Of a stretch of 64,000 nt of DNA, positions 1-9,774 are shown piece after piece (position 1 is the stretch's first letter; each line of letters opens with the position of its first letter). The position numbers and the translations under genes are program-made. This DNA comes from Crotophaga sulcirostris (taxonomy: Eukaryota > Chordata > Aves > Cuculiformes > Crotophagidae), in assembly GCA_013397455.1 (NCBI GenBank), contig VYZB01000174.1, forward strand, positions 39,506 to 103,505. The letters run 5' to 3'. The notes under the pieces were generated by a model. That model saw nothing but the letters and a program-made list of their open reading frames with translations, was not told the origin of the DNA and did no database searches.

Positions 1-1501
1 ATATAGAGGTGCATACAGCACTCTCCGGTACACTACTCCGGAGCTTCCTATTGGAAAGGGTTTTAACTCCAGGATGTAGGTTTTAAAATAAGCGGATCTT
101 GTCAAGATGATTGATGCTAGGGAAAGGAAAAAAAGGAAATAATCTCTTTATAAAGCAATAAGTGGGTTAAAAATGATCCTTCTGTGCGCTGCTGCTGTAG
201 GGGGGTTCAGCTGCAGGACCCCCTCCCTGGGCTTCCAGAAAGCAAAGAATTAGTATCTAGGGCTGCAGAAACTGCCCGGATACAGCCGGTCACAATCAAA
301 GGCAGGATTTACCCCCACCTCTGACATATTCCTAATTCCTGGAAAATGAGGCAATCGTTTTCTATGTGCAAGGAGGAGACGCGACCTGAATTCCACCCGG
401 CGACCCCCGACACCACTGCTGTGTTCGGGAGGATGCTAAAACGTGGTGGCTGAACCAAGACCTCGTGCTGGCCCCAACTGCAGTGAAAAATAAAAATAAT
501 TGTTTAGTTTTCTTCTTTTTTTTTTGGCAGGGAAGAGGGCAGAACTAGGAGCAAGGTTAGCGTTCGCACTGCTTCGCTCTTTGAAGCAGCTCACAGTAGG
601 ACAAGAGCAAACATGATCATAAAGAAAAGGGAAAAAGGTCTTTTTTTTTTTTTTAAAATCCTTGGTGGCAGGAAGCCACGAGCATGGCTCAGCCACCCTG
701 AAAAACAACCCTGCCATTCCTTAGCCCCTTTCCTGCTCCTTTTAAATCCCAGTTGTGGTTTTCCAGTATCTCACTGGATCTGTGATCCACAGCAGAGGAG
801 AGCTGCCCATCATCTGATGGCAGAACAATTTTGCTGGCACTGGGCTCCCCTTTCCCATCGCCCCAAACCTCTCATGTTGGATGAGATGCAAAGGATGTAA
901 AAATCACGATCAGGATGAGCCTGGCTGCTGGGAGCTCTGCACTGAAAACCAAAGCCTGATCCCCCATGGGAAACCACCCGGGACCAAGCACCTTGATTTT
1001 TTCTCTTCTTTAGTATCATGCAAACAGCTGCTTCAGCTCCAAATCACACTGAGTTGGTTAATGGGGTGTGGGTCCTCTCCTGCACCAGAGCTGTGGCCAT
1101 CACAGGGAGAGGAGCCATTGACTTTAGGGAGAGAAAAGGGTTTTGTTGCACTAAGACGCAGTGACTAATGCCTTGCATGTGTCTCTGAGGCTGAAACGAG
1201 GCCTTTGATGTGTCACTGAACATTAATTCCCCCGCTCCACCCTCTGCTTTTCCACTCTTCAACAGAAAAGATGAATCACAGCAACCATTCACCCTTTTTG
1301 AAAATCCACTTCATTTTCTTCTTATTATTTTTTTTTTGGCTTTTAAATAAACAGGAGGCTTCCACACGAGCGACAGCGGCTGTCAAAAATGCTGCACGAG
1401 GAGGAAGATGAGCCTGCAGTAAGGGCTTGGGGTTTGGCTTTCTCCACTTGCCCAGCCTTCAACAGATCAGCACTTTCCTGCAGGTTGATATTTGCTCATG
1501 C
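1..1501. other. Unique spacer, no gene seen
   Basis: Non-repetitive DNA with short chance reading frames. It contains a T-run near 641-655 and a T-rich stretch near 1318-1338. Overlapping open frames at about 436-1290 on both strands have no family resemblance and no paired splice sites that I trust. Confidence 0.6.
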
Positions 1502-2016
1502 CATGGTTTGGGTTGGAAGGGACTTTCACATAGAACAGTTTGGGTGGGAAAGGACCATAAAGATAGAATCATAGAATTATCTGGTTGGAAAAGACCTTTG
1601 AGATCAGCCAGTCCAACCTCCCATCATGCACAGTGTCACCTTCCACTGGATCAGGGTGCTCAAAGCCCCATCCAACCTGGCCTTGAACACCTCTGGGGAT
1701 GGAGCATCCACAACTTCTCTGGGCAGCCTGTGCCAGTGGTGTCTCATCACCCTCAGTATAAAACATTTTGTCCTCACATCCAACCTCAACCCACCCTCTT
1801 GCAGTCTAAAATCATTGTCCCTCGTCCTCTCAGGCCCTAGTAAAAAGTCTCTCCTTCATCTTTGTTATCGGCCCCCTCTAAGTACTGAAAGGCCTCAATG
1901 AGGTCTCCCGAAGATTCTCTTCTCCAGGCTGAAGAGTCTCAGCTCTCTCAGACTTTCTCCATAGCAGAGGTGTTGCAGCCCTTGGATCATTTTCATGGCC
2001 CTCAGTCCAACAGGTG
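1502..2016 (-). mobile_element. CR1 LINE, group A/E, with stacked tails
   Basis: The minus-strand element starts with its 3' tail at the left. Three tail-like pieces follow one another: a group A tail at about 1502-1525, a second partial tail at about 1533-1563, and a group E-like tail from 1565 (AGAATTATCTGGTTGG). The third continues into a normal CR1 body that includes CATCCAACCTGGCCTTGAAC and the antisense of the ORF2 end (TCTTCTCCAGGCTGAAGAG). It fades at about 2016 near CAGTCCAACAGG. The body is diverged, so it is one of the older copies here. Confidence 0.85.
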
Positions 2017-2493
2017 AACCCACAGTCCTGTTTCAAAGAGCAAGATCATACGTGCATGGTGGGAACCCAACCCTACTCCCATCTGGCTTTCAGGGCATCC
2101 AGAAATATCTGGCACTGTTAGGATGATGTTAAAGCTGCTGGCCTGAACCAGGATCAGTCTTTCCCATGGATAAAATCTTTAGTGAGGTGTTACTCTATCC
2201 CACGCCGATCGCACCGGCTCTCAAAGCACACTCTGGCAGCAGCAATGTGTGTGAAACCATCGTGGGTGGACGTAGGAGGATCAGGTGTTCACCAACCAGA
2301 ACTTGGAAGGAAGTTCCTCAAGTTCCCTTCCTACCTCTGCTGCCAAAACCTGGAAAACCCTGTCCTTCAGCCTGACCTACCATAAAAAGGCTCCCAAATG
2401 GGCTTTTTTTACTCCATAAGTGAACGATGCAGATTTAATTCATTCAGAAATGAATGGACTTTTGAGAACACAGTTAAGAATAACTCACTGAGT
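2017..2493. other. Unique spacer, no gene seen
   Basis: The short plus-strand frames at 2166-2385 have no recognisable product. Otherwise the stretch is plain. Confidence 0.5.
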
Positions 2494-2668
2494 TCAGTCT
2501 GTTAACATCTTCATTAATGATCTGGATGATGGGGTAGAGTGCACTCTCAGCAAGCTTGGTGATGACACCAAACTGGGAAGAGTGGCTGATACTCCAGAGG
2601 GTCATGCTGCCATCCAGAGGGTCCTCACCAGGCTGGAGAAATGGACCCACAGGGACCTCATGAAGGGA
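2494..2668 (+). mobile_element. Old CR1 LINE fragment spanning the RT core
   Basis: This is an internal CR1 piece in sense orientation. It differs from the other copies in lying further 5' in ORF2, within the reverse transcriptase. It is cut off on the right by an opposite-strand CR1 tail beginning at about 2669. No continuation of the same copy is evident on the far side of that insertion. Confidence 0.8.
2504..2665 (+). pseudogene. CR1 ORF2 reverse transcriptase fragment (broken)
   Basis: About 54 codons stay open and read as the end of the CR1 RT palm. The start is [10 protein letters not shown], then KLGDDTKLG, then [12 protein letters not shown], then RLEKW, closing on RDLMK. CR1 reverse transcriptases normally carry an F/YADD catalytic box. 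Here the two aspartates survive, but the preceding residues read LG instead of FA, so the site looks decayed. A stop codon lies at 2489-2491, and a second CR1 interrupts the right end. It is not functional. It is the only trace of the catalytic domain I found in the window. Confidence 0.75.
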
Positions 2669-3164
2669 GATCATAGAATCATAGAATGGTTTGGCTTGGA
2701 AGGGACGTGAAAGACCATCCAGTCCCACCCCTCCTGTCGTGGGCAGGGACACCTCCCACTGCATCAGGTGGTTCGAAGCCCCATCCAACCTGGCCGCGAA
2801 CACCTTCAGGGATGGGGCAGCCACCACTGCTCTGGGCAACGTGGGCCAGTATCTCACCACCCTCACAGGAAAACATTTCTTCCTAAGATCTCATCTCAAT
2901 CTCCCCTCTTTCAGCTTAAAACTGATCAAGAGCCCCTCCCCAGCTTTCCTGGAGCCCCTTTCAGTACTGGGAGGCTGCTCTAAGGTCTCTCCAGAGCCTT
3001 CTCTTCTCCAGGCTGAACAACCCCAACTCTCTCAGCCCGTCCTTGTATGCAAGATGCTCCAACCCTTGGATCATCTTTGTGGCCTCCTCTGGACTCAGCC
3101 TAACAGATCCATGTCCTTCCTATGCTGAGGACTCCAGAACTGAGCGCAGGACTCCAGGTGAAAG
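2669..3164 (-). mobile_element. CR1 LINE, group A, 5'-truncated
   Basis: The 3' tail is at the left with two octamer copies (ATCATAGAATCATAGAATGG). It is followed by the 3' UTR-like block and the antisense ORF2 C-terminus, fading after GGACTCCAGGTGA. It abuts or interrupts the older plus-strand CR1 at 2494-2668. The sequence is fairly well preserved, which suggests a later insertion. Confidence 0.9.
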
Positions 3165-3756
3165 GGGATGAAAGGGGTTGGAGAGTTTCTGGGAGCTGTT
3201 GCAATGGAGAAGGACCAGTTGGAGAGGGTTTCCTAAAGGAGATGGCATCAAGGAGCATCAAGGTAGGACAGGTAAAAGCTGAAAGAAGGTGAAGTTAGAA
3301 AAAGGAAAGCAGTGAGCTAAGCCCAAGTGAGCTAAACCCAAGGGTGCTATCAGCTCAGGGAAAATGAGGATGAAGGACCAACTCTGTGCCTTGGCCAGTA
3401 GGGAGGTGTTGGGTGTGGAGGGTTTTGCTGCAGGCCAGGCTGGTGAGGGACAGTGGGGCAGCAGGAGCTGTGCTGCAAGGGGGAGAAGGAGAAGAAACCT
3501 CCTTCTGGGGTAATTAAAATGGATCTGATGAAGGAACACCCCTGGAGCTTGTCAAAAGCCCTGGTTAGAACGAGACCAAGAAACAGAGTCTCCTGGTGTG
3601 CTTTCCCCCCTGGGACCATCACTGCAGTGCAATTTGGTTCTGGGAAGCAGAGAGCGACTGCTCGAGTGAAGCTGGTTTGTCTCATTATTAAAAACAATTA
3701 ATTAATAAATAAATAATAATTAAAAAGTCAAGTCATACAGGAATATTTCTTTAATG
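3165..3756. other. Unique spacer with AT-rich end
   Basis: No gene seen. An AT-rich stretch at 3684-3722 made of AAT and TAA units leads into the next CR1 tail. Confidence 0.5.
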
Positions 3757-3822
3757 GCGGGGGGGGGTTGGAATGGGACGATCTTTAAAGTCCGTTTCAA
3801 CCCAAACCATTCTATGCTTCTA
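3757..3822 (+). mobile_element. CR1 tail only, group A
   Basis: Only about 65 bp of the 3' end remain: a G-run, then GGTTGGAATGGGACGATC, and the tail CCAAACCATTCTATGCTTCT. This is a very short 5'-truncated insertion. The left edge is blurred by the G-run. Confidence 0.8.
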
Positions 3823-5605
3823 AATATTCCATTTTAGGGTGTCCCCTTCTTTGTCCCAGGCATCATTTGTAACAAGTACAAAGAAAACATGAGCGCAGCA
3901 AGTACCTCAGCTACTTAATGGACTGGTTGCTTTCAGTTGAGGAGTCAGGATGAAGCATGGCCATAATTCAGCCTAATGACATCCCCCCCCCCAGCAAGAT
4001 GCCTTTCAGAGAGTGAGGGGAGTGGTGCGTGGGGAGGAGAAACAAGGTTTTAAAAAGCCAACCCCCACCAAAAAACATAAAGCTCAGCTTTTGGGCACAA
4101 CCCTTTCTGCAAGACCGAGATGAACTTCCAGCAGCACATCGACACCGAGCTGGGGAGTGGGAGCGTTGGGGCAGCGAGCGGTCAGAGCATCCTACTTAAA
4201 ACAAAGGTGTCGGAGGGGATCATTCGCATGACAGCCTTAAAATCTCATTACAGAGGCTAAGCTCCAATTAAAACGCATGCGTTCGGTCATGCAGCTTTAA
4301 TAGCTGGTTGTGCTTACCCTGAAATCCTCCTGGGACACCTGTAGGGTGCGGGGAGCAGCCAGCTCGTCCCACGGTGCAGCCCCTTGGGCTAAGAAAGTGC
4401 CGTGGATCCGTAAAATCACCAATTTACCTGCGGTAATTCTGCACCGCTGCTCAGTTCAGCCCTGTTGCCACAGTAACACTTGTGGTGTAGCCGAGATCAC
4501 TGATTATGAAACTAGAAAAAAAATCAGAGGCTGCTAATTAGGATACACTCCAGTCCTCAAAAAGCTCTGTATTAATGACATTACGATTGCGAGTGCAGGG
4601 AAAATAAAGATGCCAGAAAGCATCACCTCGGTCAGCATCTCCAGTCGCTTTTTGGGTCTTTTTATACATGGGTTTTAAAATCCAGCTTGCAAATGCCCTG
4701 TGAATTCAGCTTGTTTTCCTTCTCGTTAAACAAATGTGCAAGACTTGGTGGAACAGCCTTTACTCTTTACATATATTTGCATGTATTAGACTGGAAGAAA
4801 AGGGTTGGGGACGATGTACAAATAGCAAGAACCGGAGTGGGGCCAGGGATGCTTCCCCTGCATCTCGCATTAACTGTATGTCTATCCCAGTTTTCCAGTG
4901 AAAGAAATCAAAAGCCCAATTCTACCAGGTCTATAAACCAGGTTTGCAAACGAGAGGAACCAGAGTTACAAATGTTTTCCTCTCTGACTTTGATTTGAGT
5001 GCCAAAAGCATTCTGAGGCACGTCTTCTACTGAAGGCTTCAAGCTGAAAAGTCTGACTGGGAGCAGTTGTGCTGCCAGACACAAGTGTTTTTCAACATAA
5101 CCTACAAATAAGATACCAGAGAGTTTTTCCAGGTGAAAGGAAAATAGCCTGACAGGTATTTCTGGACCTGCAAACCCAAAGCGATGCTGCTTTAAAAGTC
5201 AGCTCATCAAAATGCCTTAATTTATCCATTCTCATTGTATGGCGAATCTACCAAAAGGATGAAACGGTGCTAAGCAAGCGGGGCCAAGGACCAAAATTGC
5301 ATCAACAGCCAGTAATATTCATTACATCAATGGCAGACCCTGGATTTCTCCATCATCCAGGGCCTCTGTATGATGCACAACTCAGATGCTTGACACCAGC
5401 CAGCTTGGCTGACAAGGACCTGGAGTCACAGCATCCAAAGCAGATGCAGAAGTTGAAATTCCCACAAATTGTTGATGAAAGCCACCCTCTGAGCTCACGC
5501 ACGGCCTCCCGTTTGTCCTGGGGAAGGGCAGGAGTCACGTGCTGTCAGCATCTTCCAGTCCAAGACCATTGGGCTGGGATGCCCTGACCCAGACAAACAG
5601 CAGAG
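3823..5605. other. Unique spacer holding a micro-exon candidate
   Basis: This is repeat-free apart from a C-run near 3984. The part from about 4185 to 4345 is unusual: few stop-like or low-complexity tracts, repeated GCATG/CATGC words, and the splice-site pair described separately. A plus-strand frame at 5267-5587 has no recognisable product. Confidence 0.5.
4318..4338 (-). CDS. Candidate 21-nt micro-exon, gene unknown
   Basis: On the minus strand a pyrimidine-rich acceptor (GCTCCCCGCACCCTACAG) is followed by 21 nt and then a strong donor (GTAAGC). In phase 0 the 21 nt read VSQEDFR, and the length preserves frame. The intron just past the donor carries TGCATG at 4288-4293, about 24 nt downstream, and further GCATG words. 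That is the known placement of Rbfox sites that promote inclusion of neural micro-exons. Chance pairs of splice sites this short are frequent in 64 kb, and a rival 21-nt pair exists at 43357-43377, so this remains a candidate. I do not recognise the peptide. Confidence 0.22.
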
Positions 5606-5802
5606 CTTCTGGGCCCAAAGCCCCATCCAACCTGGCCTTGAACACCTCCAGGGATGGGGCAGCCACCACTTCCCTGGGCAACCTTGAGCAGCCTGGTCTG
5701 GTGGGAGGTGTCCCTGCCCATGGCAGCGGGGTTGGAACTGGACAGTCTTTAAGGTGCCTTCCAACCCAAACCATTCTATGATTCTGTGATTCTATGATTC
5801 TT
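5606..5802 (+). mobile_element. CR1 LINE, group A, with 5' inversion
   Basis: Plus-strand CR1 sequence runs from about 5684 to the tail (CCATTCTATGATTCTGTGATTC). Immediately upstream, at about 5615-5683, lies the part of CR1 that should precede it, in reverse complement. The two pieces share the 3 bp TTG at the junction. This is the product expected from twin priming, in which a second primer starts inside the RNA and inverts the 5' part. Confidence 0.88.
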
Positions 5803-6383
5803 ATAAATGTGATTTATTAGCTGGAAACAATGCAAAGGGTGCTCACATGCTGTGACATCCACCAGCCACCACAGAAGATCAACCGACCAAGCACAAGGGC
5901 ATCCCAGTCCCAAGCAGACAGGGATTGTCACATTACAAATAAAGAACTAATAAAACCAGTGGGATTCAGCTGCCATTGATGGTTGAGTCGGAGGTGTTAT
6001 TTCTAACCTTTTAATAGGCTTATTTACAGGAATTAGCCCTTTAATGCCATGTGCTCATGCATGCAGTACAGTATAAGCTGGTTTGATGCGACCACAGAGA
6101 GAACATCTGCTTTTGTGAGCAATTAGGGACATCACTGTCAACTGCAGGGACTGCAGGTAAGAGCTGCAGCAGAGAGAGGCTAAGGAGAGGGATGGGAAGC
6201 TTTACAAGATGCTGATGTGAGTGAGAAGTTCATTTGGAGCCTAAATGCCCCAGCAGAAAGAAACCTGCTGCCACAGAGCAGCCACAGTATCCTCAGCAAA
6301 GGAAGGATGACAGGACCAGCAGGGTTTTGGGGTGACCTCTGCTATCACTCACACTGTTAGCATTTCTAGGAGATCAGTCTGCC
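5803..6383. other. Unique spacer, possible conserved block
   Basis: No gene seen. The stretch at 5990-6130 is AT-balanced with AATTAG and TTTAATG words and no repeat character, as seen in regulatory non-coding DNA. A donor-like CTGCAGGTAAGAG lies at 6150-6162, without a convincing partner acceptor. Confidence 0.35.
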
Positions 6384-6617
6384 AAACATTAGAAAACATT
6401 TTTTTACCAATAGAGTGGTGAAGCACTGGAACAGGTTGTCCAGGGAAGTGGTGGTTTCCATCCAAGTGTTCAGAAACCAGGTGGAGGTGTTCAGAAAACA
6501 CGCAGATGTGGCACTTTGAGACATGGTTTAGCAGGCACGGTGGTGTTGGGCTGAGGGTTGGACTGGATGATCTTAGAGATCTTTTTCAACCTCACTGATT
6601 CTATGATTCTATGATTT
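6384..6617 (+). mobile_element. CR1 LINE, group B, 5'-truncated
   Basis: Sense orientation: AGTGGTGAAGCACTGG, then ACATGGTTTAGCAGGCACGG, then the tail CTGATTCTATGATTCTATG. A partial duplication of the GTGTTCAGAAA stretch at about 6457-6498 adds an extra copy of that segment. Confidence 0.9.
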
Positions 6618-7452
6618 TTTCCATCTGTTTTCCTTTCCATCTTCCATGCCCAAGAGGGGCGTACTTCTTGAAGATGAAGTGATGCTGTAGGCAACAGGTC
6701 TTGGAGCCACAAAAATGAGCCACGCATCTTCTATCACTACTACTGCTATAAACCTATAATACATATATATTTATATATATAGCTATAATCATATTATAAA
6801 CCTTATATCATAAAGCTATTATATATTCTGTATATACTGCTATAAACCTATCATAAGCTTAATATCATTGCTAGAAGCCTATTTCCTGCTGACACAAGAT
6901 TATTCCAACTGCAATGATCCTAGTCTTAAGCAACAGGGTGGGTACAAGCCCCTCCAGCCGCCACAGATCCCAACAGAAAGTAGTTCTGAGAAAAAAATAC
7001 AATTACAATGCAGTTTCTTATCCTTAAAGTGATTAAACAACAGCCTGGGATGACAAAGTTTTAGCCCTCCCATGTTATTCACAATTCATTCTCTATTTTA
7101 ATCTCCCCGACAAAAGGCTGAACTCAACCGCATTGTTGTCAGCAAGGGCTTTTATCACCAGCCTTCGGAACGGTCAAGGCATGGGAGAGAACAATGACTC
7201 TCACAAGAGAATAAATACAATCTAAACAAAAATACCCTGTTGCTAAGGTTTCAATCAGCCTTTTTTGGGGCCCAAATGGGTAGCTGGCAATCCCAGTGCC
7301 ACCCTATATGAAAAAAGAGGAGAGAATTAGGACTCGGATAGGGAAAAATGACCTCACACTCAGCCCTGTCATGTCTTTTCCTCCAGGATGGTATTTAAAA
7401 TATGAATATCATGATGCAGATGTTCAACCAAAGCCAACAGTTGGAGCATCAA
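6618..7452. other. Unique spacer with AT-rich patch
   Basis: No gene seen. It holds the AT-rich patch annotated at 6735-6855. Confidence 0.5.
6735..6855. repeat. AT-rich low-complexity patch with 17-bp repeat
   Basis: A run of TATA and ATAT words is bounded by two identical copies of TACTGCTATAAACCTAT, at 6741-6757 and 6835-6851, so the start-to-start distance is 94 bp. It looks like a local duplication around an AT microsatellite. Confidence 0.7.
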
Positions 7453-7651
7453 GTGTTGAGACACCGGAGCAGATTGTCTAGAGAAATCATGGCTGCCTCA
7501 TCCCTGGAGGTGTTCCAGGCCAGGTTGGATGGGGCTTTGAGCAACCTTATTCAGTGGGAGGTGGCCCTGCCCATGGCAAGGGGCTTGGAACTGGATGAAC
7601 TTTCAAGATCCCTTCCAACCCAAACCATTCTATGATTCTGTGAGTCTATGA
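7453..7651 (+). mobile_element. CR1 LINE, group A, 5'-truncated
   Basis: The frame reads through the end of ORF2 (GTGTTCCAGGCCAGGTTGG) into the tail CCATTCTATGATTCTGTGAG. The left edge is diffuse at about 7453. Confidence 0.88.
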
Positions 7652-8093
7652 AAGTGGTTCCAGGGTCAAGAGTGACCACACGTCCAGGAAAGCCCCGTCT
7701 GCAAGATGTTAAAGGGCAGAAGGTTGGGTCAGGTAACACAGGTGCTGTGGAGGTCTCCAGGACCAGCCCATCTTCCTCCCCTCTAGATGGAGCTCCAGGA
7801 GAAGCCTGAGATCCTTCCCCAAAGCAAAAGGATGCAATTTATCACTTGCGACTTAGGGCAAGAGAAGAGAGTAATCTTCCAAAGGCGACTTCATGAAAAC
7901 CAAAAAATTGTGAAATTAATTATTCCCCCTGCAATACAGGAGTAAAACGCCCATTGCAGTAAATTGCAGTCGAAGTCTAGAGCTCCTCAAAATAATTCTC
8001 CCCTCCTTTGGTGGAGGAATTCTCAGCCCAGAAGCTGCACCAAAGCCTGGAAGGGCTGCTGGGCATCGCAGCAGCAGGAGCTGTTGGAAGTGC
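7652..8093. other. Unique spacer, no gene seen
   Basis: Non-repetitive, no open frame of note. Confidence 0.5.
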
Positions 8094-8346
8094 AGTGATA
8101 GGTCGAGGGGGAATGTTTTTAAGGTGAAAGAGGGGAGATTTAGATGAGATATTAGGAAGAAAACTTTTCCTGTGAGGGTGGTGAGGCCCTGGCTGCCCCG
8201 TCCCTGGAGGTGTTCACGGCCAGGTTGGATGAGGCTTTGAGCAACCTGATCCAGTGGAAGATGTCCCTGCCCATGGCAGAGGGGCTGGAACTGGATGGGC
8301 TTTGAGGTTCCTTCCTATCTAAACCATTTCATGATTCTAGGGTTCT
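8094..8346 (+). mobile_element. CR1 LINE, group A, 5'-truncated
   Basis: It starts at about GATAGGTCGAGGGGGAATG and runs to the degenerate tail CCATTTCATGATTCTAGG. About 20 bp are missing between GGCCCTGG and CTGCCCCGTCC relative to the neighbouring copies. Confidence 0.88.
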
Positions 8347-8756
8347 AAATGTTTGGAGATTTTATTTGCACTGGGACCATAAATATTTTTGCCCACAAAT
8401 AAGCAACAGTGAAGCAATGTATCTCGGCCACTTTGGATGCAAAAATAACAAACAGAAAGAGGAATTTTCAAGTTTCTTTGATGACAGCAGCCTGGACACT
8501 CATATGAAAGAGAGAACAGAGTCAAGGTAAAGGTGGAATTCCATTTTTATGGCCCATTCTGTTTGGTTTTTTTGTCAATAAACAAGGTCTCTTCGAATGG
8601 GTGTTACATGTCACCTTGTGCCACTTAGATTTTAGTGATATTCAAAGAAACATTAACATGCTACAACTGCTCAAATCCCCCTGTATGAAGCACCTGTGCC
8701 AAACAGCCATCAAAATTACGCTAAATTAAATTCATTTCAAATCCATCCGAAACAAC
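8347..8756. other. Unique spacer, no gene seen
   Basis: AT-rich unique DNA without open frames of interest. Confidence 0.5.
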
Positions 8757-8877
8757 AGGTGGATGGGGCCTTGAGCAGCCTGGTCTGGTGGGAGGTGTTC
8801 CTGCCCATGGCAAGGGGGTTGGAACTGGATGATCCTTAAGGTCTCTTCCAACCCAAACCATTCTATGATTCTCTGAC
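8757..8877 (+). mobile_element. CR1 tail, group A
   Basis: About 120 bp are left, from GGTGGATGGGGCCTTGAGC to CCATTCTATGATTCTCTG. It carries the GCAGCCTGGTCTGGTGGG variant also seen at 5684 and 15199. Confidence 0.9.
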
Positions 8878-9250
8878 AGAGCATTTCACTCAGGTTATTA
8901 ATTTAAATAGCAAGGCACTGGGTAGCAACAGAGACATCCCCATCTTTCAAAGTCTTTGCTGTCCCAGCCTTTTCAAAAGGCTTTGAAAAGCAGCATTTCC
9001 ACAAAAACATCCATTTCTATCACGCCCCGGTTAGGAGCATAATACACAGAAGCCTCCTCAGTGTCGCTGTTAAATGAGAGTCCCCCCTAACCAGGCATTA
9101 AATGGTACAGGAGCTCACACACAACAACAGAGAGCGCTTTCTGTACCAGAGTGTTGCTGCACAAATACAAGACAAAGTCTGTTGCTGAAGACCAAGACTG
9201 CATTTGGCGGCGCAGTGGCCCAGCCTAACAAACTCATCTTGTTTTCACAG
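8878..9250. other. Unique spacer, no gene seen
   Basis: Short unique stretch. The open frame that continues into the next CR1 is a chance fusion with repeat sequence. Confidence 0.5.
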
Positions 9251-9774
9251 CACCATGGCATCATTTGGGTTGGAAGGGACCTTAAAGCCCATCCAGTTCC
9301 AACCCTGCTGCCATGGGCAGGGACACCTCCCACTGGATCATGCTGTTCAAAGCCCCAGCCAACCTGGCCTTGAGCACCTCCTGGAATGGGGTAGCCATGA
9401 CTTCTCTGGGCAACCTGTGTCTCACCACTCTCATCATAAAACATTTCTTCTTTACATCCAAGGTCAACCTCACCTCTTTCGGTTTAAAACCGTTGCCCCT
9501 TGTCCTATCACAACAGTCCCTACTAAAAAGTCTGTCCCTATCTTTCCTGTAAAGTCCCCTTTAAGTACCAAATGGCCACAATAAGATCTCCCTAGAACCT
9601 TCTCCTCTCCAGGCTGAACAACCCCAACTCTCTCAGCCTGTCCTCATAGCACAGGTGCTCCAGCCCTTGGATCATCTTTGTGGTCTCCTCTGGACTCAGT
9701 CTAACAGATCCATGTCCCTCCCACACTGAGGACTTCAGAACTGAACGCAGGACTCCAGGTGAGGTCTCATGAGA
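9251..9774 (-). mobile_element. CR1 LINE, group A, 5'-truncated
   Basis: About 520 bp. The tail at the left is worn, without clean octamers. The body runs through the 3' region and the antisense ORF2 C-terminus to CAGGTGAGGTCTCATGAGA. It uses the TTTAAAACCGTTGCCCCTTG form, a diverged member of the group. Confidence 0.9.

Noticed and set aside
4771..4790. 20-nt minus-strand segment with a strong acceptor (CCCAACCCTTTTCTTCCAG)
   Set aside because: The donor GTAAAG is weak and the length does not keep frame.
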